Below, one piece after another: positions 26,001 to 34,462 of a stretch of DNA of 46,551 bases (the stretch's first letter is position 1; every line of letters begins with the position of its first letter). The stretch lies in assembly GCA_028288405.1 (NCBI GenBank), contig JAQBNS010000109.1:1-46551 (forward strand), in the 5' to 3' direction. Made by a program: the position numbers and the translations under genes. This DNA is from Chitinophagaceae bacterium. GTDB taxonomy: Bacteria; Bacteroidota; Bacteroidia; Cytophagales; Cytophagaceae. The notes beneath the pieces are model-generated. The model made no database searches and was not told the origin of the DNA. It saw only the letters and a list, made by a program, of their open reading frames with translations.

Positions 26001-26621
26001 GTTTGAGTCAAATGCAATAAAAGAGGCCACATTAAATTGTCCATTACCACTTCCACCACTTCCCCATTTCGACACATAAGTAACAGTAGTTCCACTCACA
26101 TTGAATTTCTGAATACGATTATTACCTTGATCTACTATGTATACATTTTGTTCCAGATCAGTTGTTACACCACGTGGTGAGGCAAACTGTCCATTGCCAC
26201 TACCGCTGCTCCCCCACGTGACAATGAAATTTCCACTGGCATCGAATTTTTGCACGCGACTATTAGCTCCATCTACAACATAGACATCTCCCCAGTGATC
26301 AACAGCTATACCCCATGGATTGTTAAACTGACCGTTGCCACTACCTGATGTCCCCCAAGACAATACATAAGTAGCAGTAGTACCACTGATACTGAATTTC
26401 TGAACGCGGTTATTTCCTTGATCCACCACATACACATATGACCCGAAAGCCGCTACGCCATATGGATTACTAAATTGTCCAGACGAAGATCCTGAACTTC
26501 CCCACTGAAAAGAATAATCATATTCCTGCCCTCTACAGGCTGAGCAAGTTTGTCCTTTGCTTTCACTAAATAATAAAAGCAAAGAGAGCATGTACAAGCA
26601 GATTGTAAAATGTTTTCTCAT
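23010..26621 (-). CDS. Secreted triple NHL-propeller protein with IPT/TIG domains and T9SS sorting domain
   Basis: A 1203-aa protein with a signal peptide (MRKHFTICLYMLSLLLLFSE). Three similar modules of about 300 aa (roughly 24-340, 425-722, 803-1110) each hold about six NHL repeats of the form G-S-S-G-S-G-N-G-Q-F...G-I-A-V-D...V-Y-V-V-D..N-x-R-V-Q-K-F, predicting three six-bladed propellers. IPT/TIG domains (about 341-425 and 725-803; TSFSPSSGVVGSTVTVTGTG and a close copy) link them. Each module starts with a Cys-containing motif (CSACRGQEYDY, CASCTGQGYDY, SCNGHTYTY), and its last blade has D-x-x-C-N-[IVL]-[YF]-V-A-D. The last 75 residues are a T9SS type A sorting domain (VYPNPSKGEFTV, NGIYILHV). 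Likely surface-exposed and binding; ligand unknown. Confidence 0.92.
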   Translation of the reverse strand: MRKHFTICLYMLSLLLLFSESKGQTCSACRGQEYDYSFQWGSSGSSSGQFSNPYGVAAFGSYVYVVDQGNNRVQKFSISGTTATYVLSWGTSGSGNGQFNNPWGIAVDHWGDVYVVDGANSRVQKFDASGNFIVTWGSSGSGNGQFASPRGVTTDLEQNVYIVDQGNNRIQKFNVSGTTVTYVSKWGSGGSGNGQFNVASFIAFDSNEQGLYVTDSGNNRVQAFGTTDGTNYYYLFQWSTYGSGGASGSGRGQFNSPKGIVLDLSSVSTKAYVVDSGNHRVQKMDQFVTGSKYYTQFGSSGSGNGQFNTATGIAIDGSCNIYVADQVNNRIEVFSPATTSSTPTPTVTSFSPSSGVVGSTVTVTGTGFTNTTSVAFGFGDVPVEYVINSSTQLTVTVPVGAYTNKITVYGLSCAGGSSSTNFTVLPGGCASCTGQGYDYYNQWGSSGTGNYQFDQPWDIATDNSGNVYVVDQTHNRVKRYSVSGTTVTYLNDIGTGYGSGNGQMNVPWGVTVDQNGNVFVVDGGNSRIQKFSATGGFISKFGSYGSGNSQFLSARGIAVDNLGYVYVVDQNNQRVQKFDNNGTFITLWGSPGGIVASGNGEFAYPVDIAVDASGLVYVTDRDNDRVQIFDNTGLYQGQFGTSGSGNGQLSSPKGITVDLSGYIYVGDTGNNRVQKFDGYGNYLTQFGSYGTGNGQFSPPAGIAIDASCNLFVADLNSDRVEQFKPGITLTSFSPASGLVGSNVIITGTGFLSATSVTFNGTSASFTINSATQITAVVPSGATTGLITVANTACSETATSASNYTVLSCNGHTYTYTSQFGSLGAGNGQLSGEYDLAMDGSGNIYVADTYNNRVQKFTSGGSYSSQFGSLGSGNGQFNTLTGIAVDQATGNIFVSDKGNYRVEVFSSSGVYQSKIGSSGSGNGQFNGPFDIAVASGYVYVVDAFNHRIQKFSLSGTTLTYYSQWGSSGTGNGQFNSTKGPESIAIDAAGYIYVTDPGNSRVQKFDNTGVYQSQFGTNGTGNGQFSAQDMWIAIDGSGNIYVSEGATFGSGNNRIQKFDATGTYVTQFGSYGSSNGQLNHTQGLLVDPFCNVYVADAGNNRIEEFVLTQGSRLDEDSDISEVENASISSAIQVYPNPSKGEFTVKASGKNNFDVFLYNALGEPVLKDQAVGDNYTVSNAALPNGIYILHVVSNGEVNKTKLIINK

Positions 26622-26939
26622 GGTTAAAATTTAAAAGTTGAAGTTAAAAATAAGGCTAAAATTAGCCGATAAAATTAAACTAACATTATCCTAACGTAAA
26701 AGAATCATACCACATGAAAACGTGTAAACATTGATGTCTAAACGTTTATAGCGTTTACTTTATTCAAAAAACATGTGTATCAGAAGTCTAAGTATAATCT
26801 TATGAATAAAAAAATTACCTCTAATATATAGTACCTAAGATTGCTATTGAAAAATAAAAGAGATTGGTCATCGTATAAAAACATACGATGACCAATCTCT
26901 TTAAATTACATTTACTATAGTCTGATAATCTATTCTAAA
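26622..26939. other. Leader of the NHL gene plus fabD terminator
   Basis: A 318-bp AT-rich gene-free region. The left part should contain the minus-strand promoter of the NHL gene; only near matches to TAnnTTTG are present (for example TATTTTTA). The right part contains the terminator at 26857-26902. Nothing else recognised. Confidence 0.5.
26857..26902 (-). terminator. Terminator of fabD
   Basis: A perfect 20-bp stem (26857-26876 with 26883-26902, GAGATTGGTCATCGTAT and its complement), 6-nt loop, A/T-run ends, 37 nt beyond the fabD stop. Confidence 0.88.
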
Positions 26940-27818
26940 TTAAACCGACGCCACTTCCGACGCCGCAGAAATTTTCTTCACCAATCCCTGCAACACTTTA
27001 CCCGGACCGCATTCTACAAACAATGTAGCACCATCTGCTGTCATGTTTTGCACGGTTTGTGTCCAACGTACCGGAGCCGTCAATTGAGAAATTAAGTTTT
27101 CCTGAATTTGCGCTACTTCTGTATAAGGCTTCGCGTCTACGTTTTGGTAGATCGGGCAAATGGGTTTTGCAAACGTTGTTGCTTTAATGGCTGCTGCTAA
27201 TTCGATGCGGGCTGGCTCCATCAAAGGTGAATGGAATGCTCCGCCGACAGGTAATACTAAAGCACGTTTCGCGCCTGCTGCTTTCATCAATTCACAAGCC
27301 TTCTCGATGCCTTTCAGTGAACCTGAAATCACTAATTGACCAGGACAGTTATAATTTGCAGCAACCACTACTTCATCAGTAATCGAAGCACATATTTCTT
27401 CTACTTTCTCATCGCTCAGGTTGAGGATGGCAGCCATCGTAGAGGGATTCAATTCGCATGCCTTTTGCATCGCCAAGGCTCTTTTGTATACCAAAGACAA
27501 ACCGTCTTCAAAGGACAATGCATTCGCTGCGACTAAAGCTGAGAACTCTCCTAAAGAGTGACCGGCAACCATATCCGGTTTGAAATCTGCCGTTGTTTTA
27601 GCCAGGATCACAGAGTGCAGAAATACCGCAGGCTGTGTCACTTTGGTTTGTTTTAATTCTTCGTCTGTTCCCTCAAACATAATTTGAGAGATATTGAAAC
27701 CCAATACTTCGTTGGCTTTGTCAAACAATTGTTTGGCTAGAGGACTGGAGTTGTACAACTCTTTTCCCATACCGGAAAATTGTGATCCCTGACCGGGAAA
27801 AACGTAGGCTTTTTTCAT
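26940..27818 (-). CDS. fabD: Malonyl-CoA:ACP transacylase
   Basis: A 292-aa enzyme that moves the malonyl group from CoA to acyl carrier protein to supply fatty acid synthesis. The nucleophile Ser88 lies in GHSLG, the Arg that binds the malonyl carboxylate is R113 (LVYKRALAMQ), and the catalytic His is H196 (GGAFHSPLM); the N-terminal PGQGSQ oxyanion region is intact. Length is normal. Here it is a single gene, not next to other fab genes. It has its own terminator, and its upstream region is heptad-array locus 5. Confidence 0.95.
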   Translation of the reverse strand: MKKAYVFPGQGSQFSGMGKELYNSSPLAKQLFDKANEVLGFNISQIMFEGTDEELKQTKVTQPAVFLHSVILAKTTADFKPDMVAGHSLGEFSALVAANALSFEDGLSLVYKRALAMQKACELNPSTMAAILNLSDEKVEEICASITDEVVVAANYNCPGQLVISGSLKGIEKACELMKAAGAKRALVLPVGGAFHSPLMEPARIELAAAIKATTFAKPICPIYQNVDAKPYTEVAQIQENLISQLTAPVRWTQTVQNMTADGATLFVECGPGKVLQGLVKKISAASEVASV

Positions 27819-27872
27819 CTTTTTTGAATTAGTAGAGCACGAAGATAAAGACTTTTTTGAAAAAAGATAGTG

Positions 27873-27968
27873 GTTAGTCGTTAGACGTTAGTCGTTAGTT
27901 TTTAAATAAAAAAAATGGTTAGCCGTTTTACTAACTACTAACTACTAACCACTAACGTCTAACGACTA
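27873..27968. repeat. Heptad-array inverted pair, locus 5
   Basis: The left arm (27873-27900) is four units: GTTAGTC, GTTAGAC, GTTAGTC, GTTAGTT. The right arm (27929-27968) reads on the minus strand GTTAGAC, GTTAGTG and three GTTAGTA. Eighteen bp pair perfectly (27875-27892 with 27951-27968). The TAG stop of the 896-aa gene (27966-27968) is the first triplet of the right arm. Confidence 0.8.
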
Positions 27969-30656
27969 TTTCTTCGGCGGCTCTTTATCCCCCAACAAAT
28001 GCACCCATCCTTTGAGGATTTCGGTTTCATCATCGGGATTGAGTCGACGGTAATAATGCACTTCTGCTTCGTAATAGTAAACACCTTCTGTCAAGAAATT
28101 CTGTGCGCCGTCAATCGTTCTCCAGTTGATGTTCGGATCACCTTCAAAACTGTACACCTGATTGCCCCAACGGTTAAAGACAGTGAAGCGAACGACATGC
28201 ACACCTAATGGAATCGGGAAAGCCTGGAAGATGTCGTTGCGTCCGTTGTTATCGCGGGTGACTAAGTTTGGTAGTTGATAGTATACACAGTTGTCGACGC
28301 AAATTCGATTGCTGCCAACACTTTCAATGTCCTGGTAGTTGATGGATCGCACTTCGTAACAACCGGCTAAACTTGAATCAATTATATTGTGCACATAATT
28401 GGTATCAGTCAGGAATGCTAATAATGACAAGCCCTGTCCGCTATGCGGTGCGTAATAAACATTGTATCCTTTGATCGTATTGCAAACCGGAGGCCTTACA
28501 TCTGTCCATGTCAAATCGTTGACATGTAAGTTATACGGAGCGGCGCATGACTTCAAGGTCAACACTGGCGCAGGAGGCGGTGTATCGTCCATAGGAACGA
28601 CAACCTGTATCGGAGAATCAGAGATCACTTCACCCGGTAATTTCGGATCGCAATAATGTCCTTTGACTTTCAGGTAATACCTTACGCTGTCACAGTTTGC
28701 GATAGGTACGGCAGCATCTGTATAATTACCAGTCTTCGAAGGATTCATTAGTATTTTGACAATGCTGAATGCTCCGCCATTGATAGAACGGTACACTTCC
28801 ATTGTATCAAGACCAAACGCTGAGGTCACTTTCCAGCTCACTAAAGCCGAGGCATTGCGTGGAGCAGTAGTAAGCAAGATAGAAGATTGCACCGGAGAGA
28901 AATTTCCCGTGCTTACTAATTTAATTTTGTAGAAATATTGTTTCTCTTTCGTATCTAGATTAACGTCGGTATAAAAAGTATCTATTGGAATTGTAGCGAC
29001 GAGACTATATACTGTCGGTGCATCAGAAGATGCTCTCCATGCTTCATAAGTAAATGGTGCTGTAACATTATCCAATGGCTTAAACCAATTCAATTGAATA
29101 CTACCGGTTGTAATACTTGTACTCGTTACAGATACCACCGCTTCCATCGGAACCTCAATAGCTATATTTCCGCAAGCTTCATCAGAAGGATAACTGATTC
29201 CTTTTCCGGGAGAAGGGAATGTAGCAATGATCGCATAACAATAACCTACTCCGGGAGTAAGACCTACCCCATTATTATTATCTGTAAATACAGAATCTTT
29301 TCCGTCTACTGTTTTTATCAATACATAACCTACGCCTAAAGGAATGCCATCATCACAAGGTTCAGGATTCACATTGGCCGCGGAACATTCCTTTCGATAG
29401 ATTTTAATCTTATCTACATTGGAACAAGTTCCTGTCTTATAAGACTTCCATGTTAATTTGATGCTATTGCCTAAAGGAGTAACAGCAAGGTTCTGCGGCT
29501 TGGGTGCCTTAACGTAAATAAGAAAACTTCTAACATCCGTCAATGTCGGAGTGCCAGACATGTTTTTAGCCTTATAAACTACATCATAGGGTTGCTCACG
29601 TATATGCGCGCAAGTTGTTTTCCAATCCAAGGTAATCGATGGATGAGAAGTATTGTTGTTAATAGTAACCGGAGGGAAAACAGCTGGACTAGTAGGAAGT
29701 ACATAAATACCACCATATGTTTCTAATGATATATTAAAGTTTTGAGGATGAGAAGCTGTAATTGTATCCTTCAACCATGTGCCCGCTACAATACAAGTGT
29801 CTGATGGCATCTTCAATACAGGAGGCTTAAGAGCTATATCATCAATCTCAATCTGCATATCACGAATAACATAGCCTATCATAACACCAGAGCGATATTC
29901 ATTCACACGAATAGCAATATTATAATAACGAGGTAAAGAGCCGCTGTTTGTCCTATCACTTGGAGCATTCCAGACAATGTTGCCGGAAACAGGATTAATG
30001 GTAATGAAAGGTGCTCCTCCTGTGGTGGAAGTGCCACCGAACTGATCAGGATAGTTATAATTACCTACTTGAACACCTTTATCAGATTGGGGGATAACTA
30101 AACTGAATGACAGGCTATCTCCATCCGGATCGTAAGCGCCAGGATTGTGTGTATAAATTTGTCCAATCACTCCTTTATCAAGCGGAGGCACAGATAAAAC
30201 AGGTGAACTGTTGATACCTGAAGTAGGTGAAATAGACAAGGCCATTTCTATATAAAAAGGAGTACCTACAGAATTGGACATGTTAATGATACTGGCAATT
30301 CGATTAACTTCCTGATAGCCTACTGGGTAAAAGCCCGGTCCACTGTAAGTATGTAAAAAGATGAAAACATTGTTTTCCGTACTCCCGTCAAAAGTAATTG
30401 TTTGTGCTTTGTTTACCGTTACCGACTTGCCATCCCCAAAATTAAGTGTAGCTTGATCAGAAGGAATACCTGTTTCGGAAGCCGGTCTGGTATAAAGATT
30501 TAGTGTGAATCTATAGCTCAGAGAAGTCGCACTGATTCGCTCCGCTTTGATATCACCTGCCTTAATATGAGTCGCTTGTGCTTGAAGGAAGAGTCCAAAA
30601 GACACGCATACAAAAAAAACAACCCGAAATACCCTCGCAGACGTATAAGAACCCAT
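27966..30656 (-). CDS. Gliding-motility-associated protein with T9SS type B sorting domain
   Basis: An 896-aa secreted protein. The signal peptide ends near AQAT. The mature start THIKAGDIKAERIS is typical of a Bacteroidota surface family (THxxAGEI). A middle part holds a region like cadherin/PKD-type adhesin domains (DPDGDSLSFSLV) and several fibronectin type III-like units (LTWKSYKTGTC, IQLNWFKPLDNVTAPFTYEA, ALVSWKVTS). The last 90 residues are the CHU_C/T9SS type B domain (PNLVTRDNNGRNDIF, FTVFNRWGNQVYSFEG, GVYYYEAEV). Type B proteins are often attached through PorP/SprF-like partners; none is adjacent. Probable adhesin or surface structural protein. Confidence 0.9.
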   Translation of the reverse strand: MGSYTSARVFRVVFFVCVSFGLFLQAQATHIKAGDIKAERISATSLSYRFTLNLYTRPASETGIPSDQATLNFGDGKSVTVNKAQTITFDGSTENNVFIFLHTYSGPGFYPVGYQEVNRIASIINMSNSVGTPFYIEMALSISPTSGINSSPVLSVPPLDKGVIGQIYTHNPGAYDPDGDSLSFSLVIPQSDKGVQVGNYNYPDQFGGTSTTGGAPFITINPVSGNIVWNAPSDRTNSGSLPRYYNIAIRVNEYRSGVMIGYVIRDMQIEIDDIALKPPVLKMPSDTCIVAGTWLKDTITASHPQNFNISLETYGGIYVLPTSPAVFPPVTINNNTSHPSITLDWKTTCAHIREQPYDVVYKAKNMSGTPTLTDVRSFLIYVKAPKPQNLAVTPLGNSIKLTWKSYKTGTCSNVDKIKIYRKECSAANVNPEPCDDGIPLGVGYVLIKTVDGKDSVFTDNNNGVGLTPGVGYCYAIIATFPSPGKGISYPSDEACGNIAIEVPMEAVVSVTSTSITTGSIQLNWFKPLDNVTAPFTYEAWRASSDAPTVYSLVATIPIDTFYTDVNLDTKEKQYFYKIKLVSTGNFSPVQSSILLTTAPRNASALVSWKVTSAFGLDTMEVYRSINGGAFSIVKILMNPSKTGNYTDAAVPIANCDSVRYYLKVKGHYCDPKLPGEVISDSPIQVVVPMDDTPPPAPVLTLKSCAAPYNLHVNDLTWTDVRPPVCNTIKGYNVYYAPHSGQGLSLLAFLTDTNYVHNIIDSSLAGCYEVRSINYQDIESVGSNRICVDNCVYYQLPNLVTRDNNGRNDIFQAFPIPLGVHVVRFTVFNRWGNQVYSFEGDPNINWRTIDGAQNFLTEGVYYYEAEVHYYRRLNPDDETEILKGWVHLLGDKEPPKK

Positions 30657-30759
30657 AGCTAAAATAACGACCTAAATATAAACAGTATTGCCATCTTTTG
30701 TGTTATAAAGATAACGAAAATGTAATCTTATTTAGAATCTATTTAAATAATAACATTTA

Positions 30760-30790
30760 TTGCAATTCAGTGCCACAGGTTCTAATTTTG
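30760..30790 (+). promoter_or_regulatory. Promoter of the succinate dehydrogenase operon
   Basis: TTG (30760-30762), exactly 20 nt, TAATTTTG (30783-30790). The inferred transcription start is near 30797, about 32 nt before the sdhC ATG. Confidence 0.78.
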
Positions 30791-30828
30791 GTAGATTTCA
30801 AAAGCACCTCTATATAAACAAACAAAAA

Positions 30829-31554
30829 ATGAACTGGTTTACCTCAGCAGTATCTTCCTCCGTAGGAAAAAAAATCATGATGGCCCTCACAGGGCTTTTT
30901 CTATGCTCGTTTTTGGTGGTTCACCTCATCGGAAACCTTCAGTTGCTAAATCTTGACCTGGGGATTTCCTTCAACACTTATGCGCAATTTATGTCGCATA
31001 ACCCGGTCATTCAAACCATCTCCAAAGGCAACTTTGCTATCATCCTCGCTCACGCTTTGATCGCACTGTTTTTAACCAGACAGAACGCCAAAGCCCGTCC
31101 CATCGGTTATCAGGTAAAAAAAGGTTCTGCTAACAGTACCTGGAGTTCACGCAACATGGGCTTGCTCGGAACCATCTTATTGGTTTTCATAGCCGTTCAC
31201 TTGTACCACTTCTGGTGGGCCGTGCATTATGGCGGATCTATTCCGACCAGAGAATACTTGACAGACAACGGTGATATCGTTGCCTACACAGATCTTTACC
31301 AAGCGGTTTGGTTTGCGTTTAGCAATCCTTTCATTGTTGCATTTTATGTATTATCGATGATTGCCATGGGCTACCATTTGTACCACGGCTTTGCGAGTGC
31401 CTTCCAGTCTTTGGGTTTGAATCACATCAAATACAACTTCTTCATTAAAGTATTAGGCTTCTTATTTTACTTTGTGATCCCTGCGCTATACGCTTATATC
31501 CCATTGAAAATATATTTCCTTACTTGTTGTTCCTCTTCTTCTTGCTCCCATTAA
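30829..31554 (+). CDS. sdhC: Succinate dehydrogenase / fumarate reductase cytochrome b subunit
   Basis: A 241-aa membrane anchor of respiratory complex II. The ATG at 30829 (MNWFTSAVSSSVGKKI) matches the family N-terminus; the frame is open back to a TTG at 30760 that is part of the promoter. Five hydrophobic helices are visible. Conserved histidines in VVHLIGNLQ, LAHALIAL, VHLYHFWW and YHLYHGF can ligate two hemes, as in the fused B-type (Wolinella/Bacillus-like) anchors. It binds quinone and passes electrons from the iron-sulfur subunit. First gene of the sdhCAB operon. Confidence 0.94.
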   Translation: MNWFTSAVSSSVGKKIMMALTGLFLCSFLVVHLIGNLQLLNLDLGISFNTYAQFMSHNPVIQTISKGNFAIILAHALIALFLTRQNAKARPIGYQVKKGSANSTWSSRNMGLLGTILLVFIAVHLYHFWWAVHYGGSIPTREYLTDNGDIVAYTDLYQAVWFAFSNPFIVAFYVLSMIAMGYHLYHGFASAFQSLGLNHIKYNFFIKVLGFLFYFVIPALYAYIPLKIYFLTCCSSSSCSH

Positions 31555-31578
31555 TCATTCATTTGTTCTGCTCAGATT

Positions 31579-33492
31579 ATGAAATTAGATTCCAAAATAC
31601 CTGAAGGTCCGATAGGAGAAAAATGGACCAAACATAAATTCAAACTGAAACTGGTTAACCCGGCCAACAGAAGAAAATACGACATCATCGTGGTAGGTAC
31701 AGGTCTGGCGGGCTCCTCCGCTGCTGCCAGTTTGGGTGAAATGGGTTATAACGTAAAAGTATTCTGTTTCCAGGATAGCCCTCGCCGTGCGCACAGTATC
31801 GCTGCACAAGGAGGTATTAACTCTGCAAAAAATTACCGCAACGACGGTGACAGTGTATACCGTTTGTTTTATGATACCGTAAAAGGCGGTGACTACCGTG
31901 CCCGCGAAGGCAATGTCCATCGCCTGGCGGAAGTCAGCGTAAACATCATCGACCAATGCGTAGCACAAGGTGTACCCTTCGCACGTGAATACGGCGGACT
32001 TCTGGACAACCGTTCATTCGGTGGAGCGCAGGTATCGCGTACGTTTTATGCGAGAGGACAAACCGGACAACAACTATTATTAGGTGCTTACAGTGCCCTT
32101 GAACGTCAAGTCAACGAAGGCACAGTAAAGCAATACACTCGTCATGAAATGCTGGACGTAGTCACAGTAGACGGTGTCACAAGAGGAGTCGTAGTTCGCG
32201 ACCTGGTAACGGGAGAGATCGAAAGTCACAGCGCACATGCGGTACTGTTGTGTACAGGAGGATACGGCAACGTATTTTATTTGTCAACCAACGCACAAGG
32301 TTGTAACGTAACGGCTGCCTGGAGAGCACATAAGAAAGGCGCTTTGTTTGCTAACCCTTGCTTTACACAAATCCACCCTACTTGTATTCCGGTTTCAGGA
32401 GATCACCAATCAAAATTAACCTTGATGAGTGAATCCCTTCGTAACGACGGACGTGTATGGGTTCCTGCAAAACCGGGAGATAAACGTTTAGCGTTTGACA
32501 TTCCTGAAAGTGAAAGAGATTATTTCCTGGAACGTAAATATCCTTCTTTCGGTAACCTGGTACCACGTGACGTGGCTTCAAGGAACGCGAAAGAAATGTG
32601 TGACTTAGGCAAAGGTGTAGGAGCAAGCGGTCTTGCGGTATACCTTGACTTTGCTGATTCCATCAAACGTTTGGGAGAAGATGCGGTAAGAGCGAAGTAT
32701 GGCAACTTGTTTGACATGTACGCGCAGATCACCGGAGAAAATCCTTACAAAACACCGATGCGTATCTACCCTGCTGTTCACTATACGATGGGCGGTCTAT
32801 GGGTGGATTACAATTTGTCTACTACTATTAAAGGTTTATACTCTTTAGGTGAAGCCAACTTCTCCGATCACGGTGCAAACCGTTTGGGAGCCAGTGCGCT
32901 GATGCAAGGATTGGCAGACGGTTACTTCGTAATACCTGCCACACTGAGCGACTACTTAGCAGAGATCGGACCGAAAGCCATTGATAAAACACATCCGGCT
33001 TTTGCACAAGCAGTGAAAGACGTACAGGAACGTACAGCAAGATTGCTAGCCATCAACGGAAAGAAAACAGCCAATGAATACCACAAAGAGCTGGGTAAGA
33101 TCATGTGGGAATACTGTGGTATGGCGCGTAACAAAGAAGGTTTGCAAAAAGCACAGAAGTTGATTCAGGAATTGCGTGCAGACTTCTGGAAAAATGTAAA
33201 AGTATCAGGCGAAGCCGGAGAATTAAATCCAAACTTAGAAAGAGCCGGCCGTGTGGCGGACTTCCTGGAGCTGGGCGAACTGATGGTTGTTGATGCCTTA
33301 GAGCGCAACGAATCATGCGGCGGTCACTTCCGTGAAGAATACCAGACGGATGAAAACGAAGCACAACGTGATGACGATAACTACGCATACGTTGCGGCTT
33401 GGGAATACAAAGGCGATAATAAGCCGGAAGAATTGCACAAGGAAGATCTTGTGTTTGAAAATGTTAAACTCACTCAAAGAAGCTACAAATAG
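31579..33492 (+). CDS. sdhA: Succinate dehydrogenase / fumarate reductase flavoprotein subunit
   Basis: A 637-aa catalytic subunit facing the cytoplasm. The FAD-binding loop [12 protein letters not shown] is near residues 38-49, the His for covalent FAD attachment is H72 in [13 protein letters not shown], and the active-site regions [32 protein letters not shown] and [18 protein letters not shown] are intact. It oxidises succinate to fumarate in the TCA cycle, or the reverse in anaerobic metabolism; sequence alone does not settle direction. It lies 24 bp after sdhC and 2 bp before sdhB. Confidence 0.96.
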   Translation: MKLDSKIPEGPIGEKWTKHKFKLKLVNPANRRKYDIIVVGTGLAGSSAAASLGEMGYNVKVFCFQDSPRRAHSIAAQGGINSAKNYRNDGDSVYRLFYDTVKGGDYRAREGNVHRLAEVSVNIIDQCVAQGVPFAREYGGLLDNRSFGGAQVSRTFYARGQTGQQLLLGAYSALERQVNEGTVKQYTRHEMLDVVTVDGVTRGVVVRDLVTGEIESHSAHAVLLCTGGYGNVFYLSTNAQGCNVTAAWRAHKKGALFANPCFTQIHPTCIPVSGDHQSKLTLMSESLRNDGRVWVPAKPGDKRLAFDIPESERDYFLERKYPSFGNLVPRDVASRNAKEMCDLGKGVGASGLAVYLDFADSIKRLGEDAVRAKYGNLFDMYAQITGENPYKTPMRIYPAVHYTMGGLWVDYNLSTTIKGLYSLGEANFSDHGANRLGASALMQGLADGYFVIPATLSDYLAEIGPKAIDKTHPAFAQAVKDVQERTARLLAINGKKTANEYHKELGKIMWEYCGMARNKEGLQKAQKLIQELRADFWKNVKVSGEAGELNPNLERAGRVADFLELGELMVVDALERNESCGGHFREEYQTDENEAQRDDDNYAYVAAWEYKGDNKPEELHKEDLVFENVKLTQRSYK

Positions 33493-33494
33493 AT

Positions 33495-34259
33495 ATGGCA
33501 GGTAACATGAACATAACCCTCAAAGTATGGCGCCAAAAAAACGCCCACACCAAAGGCAAATTGGTTAGCTACGATGCAAAAGATGTTTCTCCTGACATGT
33601 CCTTTTTGGAAATGATCGACGAGGTGAACGAAGTCCTGATCAAAAAAGGCGATGAGCCTATTGCTTTCGATCACGATTGCCGCGAAGGCATTTGCGGTAT
33701 GTGCTCGATGGTAATCGACGGAAGACCGCACGGTCCGAAGGAAGGCATCACGACATGCCAGTTGCACATGAGAAGTTTCAAAGACGGCGATACCATTACC
33801 ATTGAACCATGGAGAGCAAAAGGTTTTCCAGTAGTGAAAGACCTGGTCGTGGATCGTTCCGCTTTTGACCGTATCATTCAGGCTGGTGGTTACATCTCGG
33901 TAAACACAGGTGTTACAATCGATGCCAATGCGATTGCTATTTCAAAACAAGATTCCGATAAAGCATTCGATGCCGCCACGTGTATCGGTTGTGGAGCATG
34001 TGTAGCAGCTTGTAAAAATGCTTCTGCTATGTTGTTCCTTTCAGCAAAAGTCTCTCAATTGTCTTTGTTACCACAAGGACATCCTGAGCGTATGTCTCGG
34101 GTAGAAAACATGCTGCAACAAATGGAAGACGAAGGATTCGGTAACTGCTCTAATACCGGTGCCTGCTCTGTAGAATGTCCGAAAGAAATCGGGCAGGAAC
34201 ATATCGCTCGTTTGAACCGTGAGTTTATTGCAGCGAAGGCTAGCTCAGAGAACGTTTAA
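33495..34259 (+). CDS. sdhB: Succinate dehydrogenase / fumarate reductase iron-sulfur subunit
   Basis: A 254-aa electron-transfer subunit. The 2Fe-2S ligands are C62, C67, C70 and C88 ([10 protein letters not shown]...TTC). The second domain has C163, C166, C169 and C173 ([13 protein letters not shown]) and C218, C224 and C228 ([13 protein letters not shown]) for the 4Fe-4S and 3Fe-4S clusters. All expected cysteines are present. The start could be M1 or M5 (MNITLKVW). Last gene of sdhCAB, followed by a strong terminator. Confidence 0.95.
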   Translation: MAGNMNITLKVWRQKNAHTKGKLVSYDAKDVSPDMSFLEMIDEVNEVLIKKGDEPIAFDHDCREGICGMCSMVIDGRPHGPKEGITTCQLHMRSFKDGDTITIEPWRAKGFPVVKDLVVDRSAFDRIIQAGGYISVNTGVTIDANAIAISKQDSDKAFDAATCIGCGACVAACKNASAMLFLSAKVSQLSLLPQGHPERMSRVENMLQQMEDEGFGNCSNTGACSVECPKEIGQEHIARLNREFIAAKASSENV

Positions 34260-34277
34260 TACAAAGTATTTCATTTT

Positions 34278-34320
34278 ATAAAAAGCAAAAGGCTGTTGAC
34301 GACAGCCTTTTGCTTTTTAT
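34278..34320 (+). terminator. Terminator of the sdh operon
   Basis: A perfect 19-bp stem (34278-34296 with 34302-34320), 5-nt loop, core AAAAGGCTGT/ACAGCCTTTT with terminal T-run, 18 nt after the sdhB stop. Confidence 0.9.
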
Positions 34321-34462
34321 ACTCTTTCTTAGGTATAGCTCATGCTTACTGGCTTAAAACATAGTGAATAGCTCAAAGTTCACCTGTTTTTTTCGTAACT
34401 TCCTTTTGTACTACGGCAACATTTTGAGTGTTGTATGACTCTTCGTAATATAATCCATTTAT

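Noticed and set aside
23040..26560. Regularly spaced DNA repeats resembling a CRISPR or satellite array
   Set aside because: The repeats are degenerate, have a codon-phased period and encode NHL blades in one long open frame.
30760..30828. N-terminal extension of the sdhC cytochrome b subunit from a TTG at 30760
   Set aside because: The TTG is the -33 element of the promoter, and family alignment starts at the ATG at 30829.
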